Source: Anisus vortex (lineage: Eukaryota > Mollusca > Gastropoda > Planorbidae). From it: DNA of 64,000 nucleotides. The stretch covers positions 3,075,053-3,139,052 of the forward strand of contig OX421499.1 of the NCBI GenBank assembly GCA_949126835.1, given 5' to 3'. The notes under the pieces were generated by a model. The model did no database searches. It had not been told where the DNA came from and saw only the letters and a list, made by a program, of their open reading frames with translations. A program made the position numbers and the translations under genes. Positions 13,113-23,298 of the stretch are shown here, in pieces (the stretch's first letter is position 1; every line of letters begins with the position of its first letter).

Positions 13113-13729
13113 TGTTTTCCCCTTCTAATCCACTCTTTTTTCTATTTCCTTGAAATATTTTCTAAATACTTATTCTTGTCTTGTGTTGTTTTTCTGTTCA
13201 AAGCCCCCACCCACCCCACCCCTTTTTTTCCCCCTTTGATATTACCTGAATATTTACATCAGTATAAACAACTTATAAAACATGGAAGCATTAAAGACTC
13301 AACCCCCCCCCCCACATACACACACACTTTGATCCCCTCCCCTTACCACCCCCCTCACTAGTTTAAACGACAGCTAAAAGGGAAACATCTGTAAAAGAAC
13401 AAAGGGGAGGGGGGTGGTTGGGTGGGGAGGGGAGAGCTGGAATTCCTTGAATATCTGAGGGAATTAGACCGCCACTGCTAACTAGACCAAGTCTAGTGTT
13501 TGTTTAAAAGACCAATGTCTCGGTTTCTCCTTGTTGTCTTCTTGAACACAACCTGCTTGACACACACACACACACACACAAACAAACAGATAGATCTACA
13601 CACAAGTGGGTGTTAAGGAAAACAACACAAGAAGTTTACTTCAATCTAACTCCACTAGAACATGACTTGTCGCTGATAGAAAAAGATACATTCTGTATTT
13701 CACTGACTTACATAAAACTAGATTTTAAG
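13113..13729. other. Non-coding stretch
   Basis: A C-run lies near 13302, a short CA run at 13561-13580, and a G-rich tract at 13405-13432. No gene recognised. Confidence 0.45.
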
Positions 13730-14939
13730 CAGGGGCGAAGCGGGACATTTTTTTCAGATTGGGCTGAGCTTTCGCATTACAAAAAGTTTTAAAATTGTTC
13801 GCGAATTCAGTACAAACATGTAAAAAAAAATTTTTTTCTCAAATTCTAAAATTTCATTAATAATAATATAATATAATAATAATAATGAGCACTTTTATAG
13901 CGCAACTATCCATGCTATAATAGCATGCTCAGTGCGCTGTCATGACATAGATACAAGAGCACAAATTAGACAATGATTTTAAACATATAGGACTTTAGTT
14001 TTTTTTTTAAAGACTTTGCTTCAGTTTGCCTTAGTGAAATAGGCAAATTGTTCCATAATACGGGCGCCACCGCCTCAAAGGCGCGCACTCCAAAGGTTTT
14101 CTTTCTATGTCCAATAAGACTGGGAGTCCTAAGTAATGACTTTTCACTTGAACGGAGATCTCTTGCTGGAACATATGTTGTAAGAATGTTTTGAAGATAG
14201 CTAGGTGCAGTGCCATCCAAGCAGCTGAATGCCAGGGAAAGAAGCTTAAATTCAATTCGCTTTTGCACGGGGAGCCAGTGGAGATCCCTAAGTATAGGGG
14301 TGATGTGAGCGGACCTCTCGACCAGAGATACTATGCGTGCAGCATTGTTCTGCACCTTCTGGAGTCTCTCAATCTGCTTTTTTGGAATCCCCCACAAGCA
14401 GCTGTTGCAGTAATCAAGTCTTGAGAGAATAAGAGAGACGGCAACAGCATTTGCTGTTTTCTTGTTTAGATGAGGTCGCAATTGACCTAAGGCTCGTAAT
14501 TGCATAGAGCATGCCCGGACGACAGAGCTGACATGGGTAGTCATTGAAAGTTTACTGTCAATAAACAAGCCAAGATCTTTTACATAGTCAGATAAGGTAA
14601 TTTCAGCAGTGCCAACTTTTATTGCTTCTAGCTTAGAGGTTTTAAGTTTAGCATGAGACCCACACAATATTGCCACTGTTTTATCATCATTTAGCTTTAG
14701 CCTATTTTCCACCATCCACGATTTCACTGACAGGCAGCAGTCTTCAAGAGATTTTACAGCCGCAGCACAGGAAGCAGGACCAGGATTGAAACTAATGTAT
14801 AATTCCGTGTCGTCAGCAAATAGCTTACGATTTACGCCATGGGTAGGCTACTAATGATTTTGCCGAGTTTACTAGTATCATTGAAGAGGGGGGAGGGTCG
14901 CCCCCCCCCCCCCCCCACACACTCGTGACTTCGCCCCTG
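13730..14939. mobile_element. hAT-type element (family e) enclosing a LINE fragment
   Basis: The inverted ends are caggggcgaag (13730-13740) and cttcgcccctg (14929-14939). The flanking 8-mers attttaag and attttatg match at 7 of 8. The 1.2-kb interior is mostly a minus-strand LINE piece, so a LINE probably jumped into a short transposon. The ends are short (11 bp), so the boundary call is moderate. Confidence 0.65.
13861..14886 (-). mobile_element. 5'-truncated non-LTR retrotransposon (LINE), RT C-terminal part
   Basis: Minus-strand reading is open from 13966 to about 14845. It encodes the FADDTELY catalytic block of RT (near 14820), then KSWMVENRLKLNDDKT and the jockey/CR1-type C-terminal region (LGLFIDSKLSM; LILSRLDYCNSCLWGIPKK; LRDLHWLPVQKRIEFKLLSL; LWNNLPISLR). 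Upstream of FADD the GKII-like residues are in another frame, so there is at least one indel before the truncation. The 3' end has gcgctataaaagtgctc followed by an ATT-type tail, usual for CR1/L2-like LINEs. Endonuclease and most of RT are absent. Dead copy. Confidence 0.88.
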
Positions 14940-15504
14940 ATTTTATGTGTGAAAGCAAAATAACACTAAAAAGTTATAATCAATTATCGATTAATAAAGT
15001 TGAGGATAAAGAAGATTAGACTATTCATTGAAATTAAATTTCTAAGATAAAATTGTAACTATAACATTTGTGTTGTATGAAAATTATCCTATATAAGCAT
15101 GTAGGCATACTGTATAATAATATAATAAATATATGCAAATGCACGATTTTATATCTTTTTTTTTTGTATTAAAAAAATTTACATTTCTTGAGAGTGATGG
15201 CGAGGGTTAGAAGGCATTAATTGAAACCACTTGATCAATACTAAAAATAATTTGGGTTTGCTCGACCCTGGAAATATTTTATCCTTTGTGTAATAAAATC
15301 CTTGCTGAAATGTATGTGTCTGATGGTTAATGAATTGACGTTTGACCAAACGTGCGAAATATCTTTGGTTCACACCTTACATGGACTATTTTGTGATGAT
15401 TTTATTTGAGATTCGCATTGAGTTAAGCTTATAGACAACGTTATCATTTGTTCAAATTATTTTTCAAACGAAATTATTATTTTATATATTGTTTTTGTTT
15501 GCAG
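14940..15504 (+). other. AT-rich sequence before LIM exon A
   Basis: Presumably intronic, since exon A starts with an acceptor in phase 1. No exon recognised. Confidence 0.6.
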
Positions 15505-15572
15505 GAAGAACGTTACGCGGGAAAGCATTCTACAACGTCCACGGGCGAGTCTATTGTGAGGAAGACTATTTG
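15505..15572 (+). CDS. jub: LIM gene exon A (end of LIM1)
   Basis: Acceptor tttgcag, donor gtaagc. The 68-nt exon starts in phase 1 and ends on a codon boundary. It encodes [20 protein letters not shown] and the following Tyr-Leu, the second zinc finger of LIM1, nearly invariant in Ajuba-family proteins. Confidence 0.93.
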
Positions 15573-18500
15573 GTAAGCTTGCCCCCCACTTTTATTATCT
15601 TGACTGCTCAGTTTCTCCCCCTTCCCCCACAACCGTTAAGTAGGCGATCGAATAAAAATAAGGTATGGGGGGGGGGGGTAATTTGATGATGATATATTAA
15701 ATCTCTGGGTGTCAAGTTATTTTATGTGACCGTTTGTTATACATTTCCTAAACCTCTCACCGTGTCCGAGCTGTAAAGAAGCATGGTAGCACTACGGTGG
15801 GATGGAGGGGGATAGACCCAAGAGGACGAAAAGGGATGATTGTGGAGATGTGATCTAGATCAGGGGTCGGCAACCTTTTGATAACAGTATGCCAAGGTAT
15901 CATTTCTAATTCATTCAGCGTGCCAATAGCCTAAAAGTCATCCTGATGTAGCACTGAATTTCTTGTACAAAAGACTTGAATTTACTTTTGAAAATCCCTC
16001 GGCGTGCCAAGTTATGCACGCGTGCCGTAGGTTGCCGACCCGTGATCTAAACCATGCATGTGTAGCATGACGGCAATGCAATGCAGTTGTGATACCGGTA
16101 CTCTGTCATTGTCACCCAAGTAATTCGATATTATAGCTACCTGAAATGAATACTTGTTTAGATAGGATAGACCCACTGCCTGCACAAAATAAAACATACA
16201 CGGACACCCAATGAATGCTCTATCATGTCTGTTTGTATTTATTTCTTTTTTTTACAAAATATTTTGAAATGTTTGTTGGGACCATATGGATTTGAGTTGT
16301 TTTTTTTTTAAAGGGGCGGTGAAGTGGTAGACAATAGATTTTTTGTTAACCAGGGTGGTCATGACAATTTGGAATTTTTAACAAGGGTGGGGGCAATTTC
16401 AATAACGATTTATAAAGATATTGGGGGAAAAAAGGATTGGGGGTGGGGTATACAGATTGTACAGAGTATTTTTAAAAGCAAATGTTACTGAATATATTAT
16501 TTTAGAGGAGCCTGTAAGTTGTGGCATGGCTAAATACATTGTCGTTTTACTAGTTTTAGACCAAGAGCTTTTGTCCCAGTCTTACAGTAGTCCGTTATAT
16601 ATATTAAAATAGAGTATAGTGAATTTATTTTTGTTACTTTACTTACTATGTATTGTTTCCTTCATGTAGTACTCTGGTTTTCAACAAACAGCAGAAAAGT
16701 GTGTTGTGTGTGGTCACCTGATCATGGAAATGGTGAGTTGAACAAATGTGTGGAGCAGTAAAGTCCAACTTCTTCAACATGCCTCTTGAGCACAATTTGT
16801 CCCAAATTAAAAATCTGTTAAAAAAAAACAAAAAACAAATACCCTCAAGTAATAAAATCAATGGGAGGTTCATTATAGTGTGTTTAATTCCAGCTAATGC
16901 TCTTGTAAATCTAATAAAAAAAGGCTTTTAAATATGTATTTGCCACTCAGAAAGCTATACATGTTTAAGCTATATATGATTCCTTTTGTAAGATCAAAAT
17001 AACAGAATAGCAACCTTTCTTTTATCTGTGTGCTAAACAAATGAAAGTAATGCACCAAAAAATTATTTAAGTTTCTGCAACTATTTTGTAAAATAAATTT
17101 GAATTTTAGTTTCTGAGATATGAGGGTCGCCCAACTCTCCCACCTGTCCGACTCACCCCTATTGGTCACTATTGTTAGTGTTTGGTCCCTTCACTGTTAG
17201 TGTATTCGTCTCCTGACTAAAAGTAATTGGGTTGTGTTTGTTCAGCATCAGAGACTGGGATTGTCTTGGCCAGAGGTCTTGGGTTTAAACCCTGGTTAGG
17301 ACACCAGGCTTTTGTTATGTGTTCAGATTCTAGATGGTGTCCCTGGGTCTTGGCACCACTGAAGTGTTAATGACAGCTGAGAAAGTAAAGGTGACAGGGT
17401 GTTGTGGTGGTGTGGAAGTGTGGCTAAAAAAACTGGTGAACTGCTTCACTAGACCTGGATTTGAATTACAGACATCAAGTCATAATAATATTTTGAGGGA
17501 GACTCAATTTCAAATGATTTCTGTAGTTAAGAAAATGTCTTTTATTTTGTATTATTGTTTGTATTTATTCTATTCTATTAATGAACAGCATTACATGTTA
17601 TTAAATCCCTATAATATTTCTTTTTTGCTGAACAGATTCTACAGGCCATGGGCAAGTCCTATCACCCTGGTTGCTTTCGATGTTACGTCTGCAATGAATG
17701 CTTGGATGGCGTCCCCTTCACCATTGATGTAGACAACAAGATCTACTGTGTATCTGACTATCATAGGTAACAGTTGAAGAAAAAATATTTTCATCTGTTC
17801 TAACCTGCTCCCCACATATTGCCCCAATGCTCTTCCAAAAAGATAAATCAGGTGGCTGGGCAGCCACTGAATAGGGTCATAGCATCTTTGTTTTAATGGA
17901 AACTCATAATCCATTGTGTATGGAACTGATATTTGACAAGGCATTGAACAAAAAGTCCTGATCTACAAATATCTGGGGATTATTTTGTTGACATTTAAAC
18001 TCTGCACATTTGTATATAAAGAAATGTTCACATACTATGTTGTTATTAATAATTTATTCAATATATCACGATAATGATAACTAATTTGACTGTTTTAATT
18101 TTTGGCTCAATTTTATTGTCTTGCGGTCCACAAGTCTCTACCCTTTCTGTAATGCCACAAGTCTCTACCCTTTCTGTAATGCCACAAGTCTCTACCCTTT
18201 CTGTAATGCCACAAGTCTCTACCCTTTCTGTAATGCCACAAGTCTCTACCCTTTCTGTAATGCCACAAGTCTCTACCCTTTCTGTAATGCCACAAGTCTC
18301 TACCCTTTATGTAATGCCACAAGTCTCTACCCTTTCTGTAATGCCACAAGTCTCTACCATTTCTGTAATGCCACAAGTCTCTACCCTTTATGTAATGCCA
18401 CAAGTCTCTACCCTTTATGTAATGCCACAAGTCTCTACCATTTCTGTAATGCCACAAGTCTCTACCCTTTATGTAATGCCACAAGTCTCTACCCTTTATG

Positions 18501-21500
18501 TAATGCCACAAGTCTCTACCCTTTCTGTAATGCCACAAGTCTCTACCCTTTCTGTAATGCCACAAGTCCAAACTCTGTCTCACCTTATCTCTTTTCTATT
18601 ATTTTCTAGTGCTTATGGTTTTGTTTTTAACCCCACTATAATATATTTCAGAGTGTATGCTCCTAAGTGTGCAGCCTGTGGCCAAGCCATAACACCAGTA
18701 GATGTAAGTAGCTCACTATATATACCAATATATTGCTGCCATTGGCATTTGTACCATTACTTTCCCATTTCATGGATATACAAAATATAAATTTCAAATT
18801 AAACCCAAAAGTAAAATGCATTTCATAGATTAAAACTGTAAAATGTGTGTCAAATGATAAGATATACCAAATTACTTTGATTGTGACTCATGAAACAAAA
18901 CAAGAAAACCTGTAACACAGCTCTATGAGCTGAGTAAAAAATTCAATGGGGTGGGGTGGGGGGGGGGGGGGTACATGGAAAAGACCGTAGAGTGAAAGAT
19001 CCAATTTTGAATAGATCTAACACAATCTTATAGTGGAATTCTATTTGATGGATTTTTATCTCGTGTACTTTTTTTACAATATGTGCATATAATAAAGTAC
19101 GGTAATTCATTTGCTGAGAAGGTGAATTATTAGGATACTATCATTAAATAGTATCTTGGAGTGTTAGTAGTGTGTTATTATTGTGCTGTGTTAGTATTGT
19201 CATTATCGTAGAGTGAGAGAAGGAAGCTTACAAGAAGATAGTATCCCGGTAACACATTTTAACAAAAGTAAGAAAAAAACAAAACGTTACACTGTGCCAT
19301 TAGCTGTGAAAAAGCTTACATTCTCAATTATAAATGCCACTATCCCACTTCAGGTAAAATAATAGGTCAGAGGTCATAAAAAACACAAATGTAAAGGTTT
19401 TCTAAACTGATAATCATTAATAAAATAATGTTTGAACAATGTTCCAAAAAAATTCTTTTTAAGTGATTTAAACCAATATAACACAAAAAAAATAATGTAA
19501 AACTACTTTTGAAAATGTAAAAAATTATATAGGTCTAATTGTTGGAGCAGGCCTATTTCATAATAACATGGATTGAGTGTTTCAAATATGTGGTAACTAC
19601 AGTAGGACTAAATAAAGTATTATGACAATGCCATATTAATCAAAATATGTGTAGCATATGTTGTAAAAAATGTGTATTGTGTAGGCCTACTGAAAAAAAA
19701 AACAAATTGCCATGATTGACACATTATTATGATGGACCTTTATGTAACTTCTCCACTGAAAATGCTACATCTGTGTTCTGTAGAAAATATCTCCCTCCTG
19801 TGATAAAAAGGACAAATTATTTCTGGAAACAGGAGAAAAAAAAAGAATGCACTCAAGAAAATGAGAGTGGCAATTATAAAAAAACGGGAGGTAATTTATG
19901 AACACATTTAGATAAACATTTTTCTTGATATTTTTTTTGTTTTTAACTCTAAGGGAACTGAAGAAACTGTGAGAGTTGTGTCCATGGATAAAGATTTTCA
20001 TGTAGATTGCTACCATTGTGAGGTATGTAGCTTTTAACACTCAAACGAAATTAAACTTATTATTCTTATTTAATAAAATGTAGGAAACAAGGGGAGAGAG
20101 AGAACGAATGAGAGTTGATGTCTGTTTCACTGTAGATTTAATTAATTCTACATTCAACTTAAAATAGTTTTTTGAGGAATGGTTCATATTTATCTCCATT
20201 TCTTCATTATATTCCTAAGAAGTCTTTGTTTGAAGCTCTTGAGAAAGGAAAATATTTTAATTACCGTAAATACATTATTATTTGTATTTATTTTTTATTT
20301 TGTAACAATAATATAATATTTTCATTAAAAGTTTTTATATGTTACAAAATTTTGATAAGAATAAAGTATAAAAAATAATATTCACACATAACATATTTTT
20401 ATCTTTTATATTAATGAATTTTATATTTCATTGTCTGCATGTTTAGACAATCTTCTTTATCTACATTAAATATTTGTATAAGATTTCGCTGACCACAACA
20501 AAAAAAAAAATACATAAACAACAAAAACAAACTTTGTTTATCTAAACTTTCCAGACAGTATCAAGTCAGTAAATCAGCAGAAGTGAAATGAGTAAGAAAG
20601 CTGGAGTAATCTCCCCTCTCCAATTTTTATTTTATTTTGTTAGTTCCTCAGCATGAACCTACTAGAGAACAAAAAGAAAAAAAAAATTGCCTGGTGTTTC
20701 ATCACAACCTCAGTAGCTTATTAATTGCTTGCCACCTAATTAGTTGATGAGCTCTTACAAGTGTAAACAGTATACTCACTTTTGATAGCATTTCATTGGA
20801 TAATAGTTTTTGACGACACAAAAAAAAACCCATTAAAGTCCTTTGTACAGTCTCTGAAGATCATTTCTGGTCTCCTTTAATTGTTAAGTAAAATTCCTAT
20901 TGGTTATATATATATATATGGAGTCGAGAAATTGATATTGAACTCTGATAAAATTTGAAATAGTTAAGGTGCTTTGAACAGTAATTAAATAACGATTCAA
21001 TATTCAGGTTTAAAAAAAAGAATTTCAGGTACAAATTTAATATTTACAGATTGTATTTGTGACACTTCTCTGGCCACCTAAAACTGTCATGGAAAATACT
21101 GTTTGCAAGTCTTTTGGTCTGGGTCTAAGTACAAATTAAACATATCAAAATGAGGATAATATCCTCTGATGCTTTTTGTCATACTTTTTATGTCCTGCGG
21201 CCAGCACAGCAGTTCTAGTCCTTTGGCCAGCACACCAGTACTAGTCCTGTATTATGCTCCCTGCTGCCCTGTAGGAGTTACTAGTCAAGGACGTAATATA
21301 ATCTTCTATCTAGAAAGAACATGTGTAGATATTTTATAAGAAACATTCTTGCCTGAAAAAGATTTTTTCAAATGACCCGTTCTTAATGTTGATGCAGAGA
21401 TCACATGACATACTTTATCTTTAAATACTTTGTTGCCCATACTTGGTTAAATCTCTTCTTTCATTCTTCAACAAATGTTTTATTATGATCTGTTGTTGAA

Positions 21501-23298
21501 ACTCATGAAAAATAAAAATATTGTGACAATCAATAACCCTCAATTCTGATCTATTATTTAAAAAACAAAAACATTTCGGGTTACTAGAATTTCAACCATT
21601 TTGTTTTCATTAACTGCAATGTCTAAATCCTAGAGAAGTAGATGATTCTGAGTTTTTGCAATAGACAAATTTTTAATGAAGACTAATTATGTATTGATTG
21701 CTTGATCTTTTTTTTTTTTTTTTTTGTGTAGGTGCATTTTTTTTTTGTTTTGTTTCAGTTATTTCTTTAATACAACTTTTACAATAACTTAAAAAAAACA
21801 ACTCTTCTCTACTGCTTAGATCTGTCCAAAAGCTTGATCTTGACATTTGAATGAACTGCAGACATTGTTTTGTTTTGGTTATGTTTGAAATTGTACATAA
21901 ATTGGTTCTACAGATGATGTCATACAACACTTTCTTTTTTGTGTGTTTATTGTTAACAAATAAACTTATTAATGACATTGCTTTTATCATTTTGATGTTG
22001 TTGTTTTCAATATACCTGAATAAACACTTTTCAAATATGTTAACTGATCAGATGATGACAAAAATTCTAACCCAGTCTAACACATTTTTAACATTAAAAA
22101 AAAAGTAACTTTTAAAGATTTACTTTTAGCAGAAAATATTAATTGTTTATTTAAAATCTAGGCTTGTATTTTTTTAAAACTTTTATGGTTCTTCTTTATT
22201 TACTTATTTTGTAAAAGAAATATTTTTTTTACAAATTTAAGTAAGAAATTGTTTTTACTTTTATTAAATTGAAAAATTTTAAATAACCTATGTCTGCTAA
22301 TCCAAACCATGAACTAACTTAGAATTTTCTCTTTTTTTTTTTATTTAAAGGATTGTGGGCTACAGCTGACAGATGAGGCTGACAAAAGATGCTATCCTCT
22401 GGATGGCCACCTCTTCTGTCACAGTTGTCACATAGCCCGCCTCAACGCCCAGTATCCCAATGAGAGTTTCTACATGGATCCGCTCACCTTCAATATACAT
22501 AATCGTGGAGAGGTGCGCCGGGGCAGCGATGCCAGCTCTGACGCCCACCCATCGATCCACCAGTATTCTGCTGTGCCCATGCATGCTGGCATCAGCACTG
22601 TGCCGCCTCTCGTGGTGGGCCAGACTGGGGGAAATAACAGTTACGGTGGTGGAATAGTGTACGGTGGTGGTCAAGGCTATAATGGACTGCAGAATGGACT
22701 TTCGAATGGGCTAGCTGTTAACCACAGCGGCTCTATAGCTAACAACGACATGAATGGATGTAACAGAGGCAGAACAAGCATCGGTAGCAGTTACAGCAGC
22801 GGAGGTAGTCAAAGCAGCTTTCCGGAAAGCCCCATCCACGGAAACGCCCCGGCCAACATTTCGTACATTCATAGCCCGCAGCAGTACTCAAGGTTTGGAG
22901 ATGGTCCAACAAGGGCCCCTCCTCCTCCCCCGTATGCCGTGGGGACCCCTGGGAGCGTTTCCGGAGGCAGTAGCCACAGCAGCCCTGCCCATCGCCAGAA
23001 TGAGAACTATGCCTACCTCCTGCAGCACAGCAACCAGTCCAGTCCAGCTCACAGTGTTTTCTCCAGCATGGACAACTCGGCCGGCAGACTGTCTTACGGT
23101 AGCGTGAACTCCCCTCACCACGGCAACAGGCAGGCAGGGTCGCAGGCCTACAATGGGAGCTCACATCACGGCCCACCGATATCTCCACAGCTTGGCCCCC
23201 CACCCCCACTTCCTCAGAGGCCGGCCTCACACTTTGCATCTTTGGGTGGCCAGCCCCCGACATTACCGCATAAGTCCTACCACATTACAGATCTATAA
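15505..23298 (+). CDS. jub: Ajuba/LIMD1/WTIP-type LIM protein, C-terminal part (6 exons)
   Basis: Exons are 15505-15572, 16670-16732, 17636-17766, 18652-18703, 19954-20022 and 22351-23298. All have AG acceptors and GT donors, and the phases agree throughout. The product carries the end of LIM1 ([11 protein letters not shown]...YCEEDYL), LIM2 (CVVCGHLI...[14 protein letters not shown]...YCVSDYH) and LIM3 ([10 protein letters not shown]...[15 protein letters not shown]...[10 protein letters not shown]). The zinc-binding Cys/His of LIM2 and LIM3 look complete. Spacing and linkers match the Ajuba/LIMD1/WTIP family rather than zyxin, paxillin or prickle. Family members are adaptors that shuttle between adherens junctions and nucleus and restrain LATS/Warts in Hippo signalling; that role is family knowledge. 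The first exon opens in phase 1, so the pre-LIM region and the first half of LIM1 lie upstream; I did not find them in 1-15504. After LIM3 comes an unusually long tail of about 275 residues. The name jub follows the single invertebrate orthologue; orthology to one vertebrate paralogue is not claimed. Confidence 0.93.
15573..16669 (+). other. LIM gene intron A-B
   Basis: 1.1 kb. Holds a family a miniature transposon (15861-16044) and a G-run at 15666. Otherwise AT-rich. Confidence 0.85.
15861..16044 (+). mobile_element. hAT-type miniature transposon, family a, in LIM intron
   Basis: Ends are caggggtcggcaacc and ggttgccgacccgtg. The flanks atctagat and atctaaac match at 6 of 8. The interior shares tttctaattcattcagcgtg with other copies. 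Confidence 0.85.
16670..16732 (+). CDS. jub: LIM gene exon B (start of LIM2)
   Basis: Acceptor catgtag, donor gtgagt. The 63-nt exon is in phase 0 at both ends. It encodes [20 protein letters not shown] and a final Met: the LIM1-LIM2 linker and the first CxxC of LIM2. Confidence 0.93.
16733..17635 (+). other. LIM gene intron B-C
   Basis: 0.9 kb. The part at about 17255-17445 (cttgggtttaaaccctgg; gtgtccctgggtct; aaactggtgaac) looks like an old, diverged family 1 SINE in plus orientation. Confidence 0.6.
17636..17766 (+). CDS. jub: LIM gene exon C (rest of LIM2)
   Basis: Acceptor gaacag, donor gtaaca. The 131-nt exon ends with two bases of an Arg codon. It carries [19 protein letters not shown] and the YCVSDYH end of LIM2, with the expected Cys/His/Asp zinc ligands. 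Confidence 0.94.
17767..18651 (+). other. LIM gene intron C-D
   Basis: 0.9 kb, half of it the 27-bp minisatellite. A long ORF runs through the array into exon D by chance. Confidence 0.85.
18128..18568. repeat. 27-bp minisatellite, about 16 copies, in LIM intron
   Basis: The unit contains ccacaagtctctaccctttc plus tgtaatg, with variants tatg and catttc. The period is a multiple of three, so both strands show open frames of repeated YPFCNATSL- or [13 protein letters not shown] peptides; these are not genes. Confidence 0.97.
18652..18703 (+). CDS. jub: LIM gene exon D (start of LIM3)
   Basis: Acceptor atttcag, donor gtaagt. The 52-nt exon begins with the last base of the split Arg codon and ends in phase 0. 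It encodes [17 protein letters not shown], the first CxxC of LIM3. A 27-bp minisatellite ends about 80 bp upstream of its acceptor. Confidence 0.92.
18704..19953 (+). other. LIM gene intron D-E
   Basis: 1.25 kb, AT-rich, with a G-run at 18950-18972. No repeat family recognised. Confidence 0.85.
19954..20022 (+). CDS. jub: LIM gene exon E (middle of LIM3)
   Basis: Acceptor ctctaag, donor gtatgt. The 69-nt exon is in phase 0 at both ends. It encodes [20 protein letters not shown] followed by His-Cys-Glu. The VRVxSMDxDxHxxCYHCE stretch is characteristic of LIM3 in this family. Confidence 0.93.
20023..22350 (+). other. LIM gene intron E-F
   Basis: 2.3 kb, very AT-rich. A short TA run lies at 20909. 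The acceptor is preceded by a T-rich tract. Confidence 0.85.
22351..23298 (+). CDS. jub: LIM gene terminal exon F: end of LIM3 plus long Gly/Ser/Pro tail
   Basis: The acceptor follows a T-rich tract ending tttaaag; the 948-nt exon ends at TAA 23296-23298. The first 40 or so residues complete LIM3 ([20 protein letters not shown], then [11 protein letters not shown]). The rest has no recognised domain. It is rich in Gly, Ser, Asn, Pro and His, with a YGGG-rich patch, two proline runs ([20 protein letters not shown]), many SPxH motifs, and the C-terminus SYHITDL. The last four residues fit a class I PDZ ligand (S/T-x-hydrophobic). GC content is clearly higher than in the flanking introns, as expected for coding DNA. 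Vertebrate Ajuba and LIMD1 end soon after LIM3, so this tail is the main departure from the family pattern. Confidence 0.93.
   Translation, partial: DCGLQLTDEADKRCYPLDGHLFCHSCHIARLNAQYPNESFYMDPLTFNIHNRGEVRRGSDASSDAHPSIHQYSAVPMHAGISTVPPLVVGQTGGNNSYGGGIVYGGGQGYNGLQNGLSNGLAVNHSGSIANNDMNGCNRGRTSIGSSYSSGGSQSSFPESPIHGNAPANISYIHSPQQYSRFGDGPTRAPPPPPYAVGTPGSVSGGSSHSSPAHRQNENYAYLLQHSNQSSPAHSVFSSMDNSAGRLSYGSVNSPHHGNRQAGSQAYNGSSHHGPPISPQLGPPPPLPQRPASHFASLGGQPPTLPHKSYHITDL

Noticed and set aside
18074..18790. 238-codon ORF running through the intron repeat into LIM exon D
   Set aside because: The array is intronic. Exon D has a clear acceptor at 18651/18652 and its LIM3 residues follow directly from exon C in phase.
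22739..23263. 174-codon Cys-rich minus ORF within the LIM terminal exon
   Set aside because: Antisense shadow of GC-rich coding sequence; no start context, splice signals or homology.
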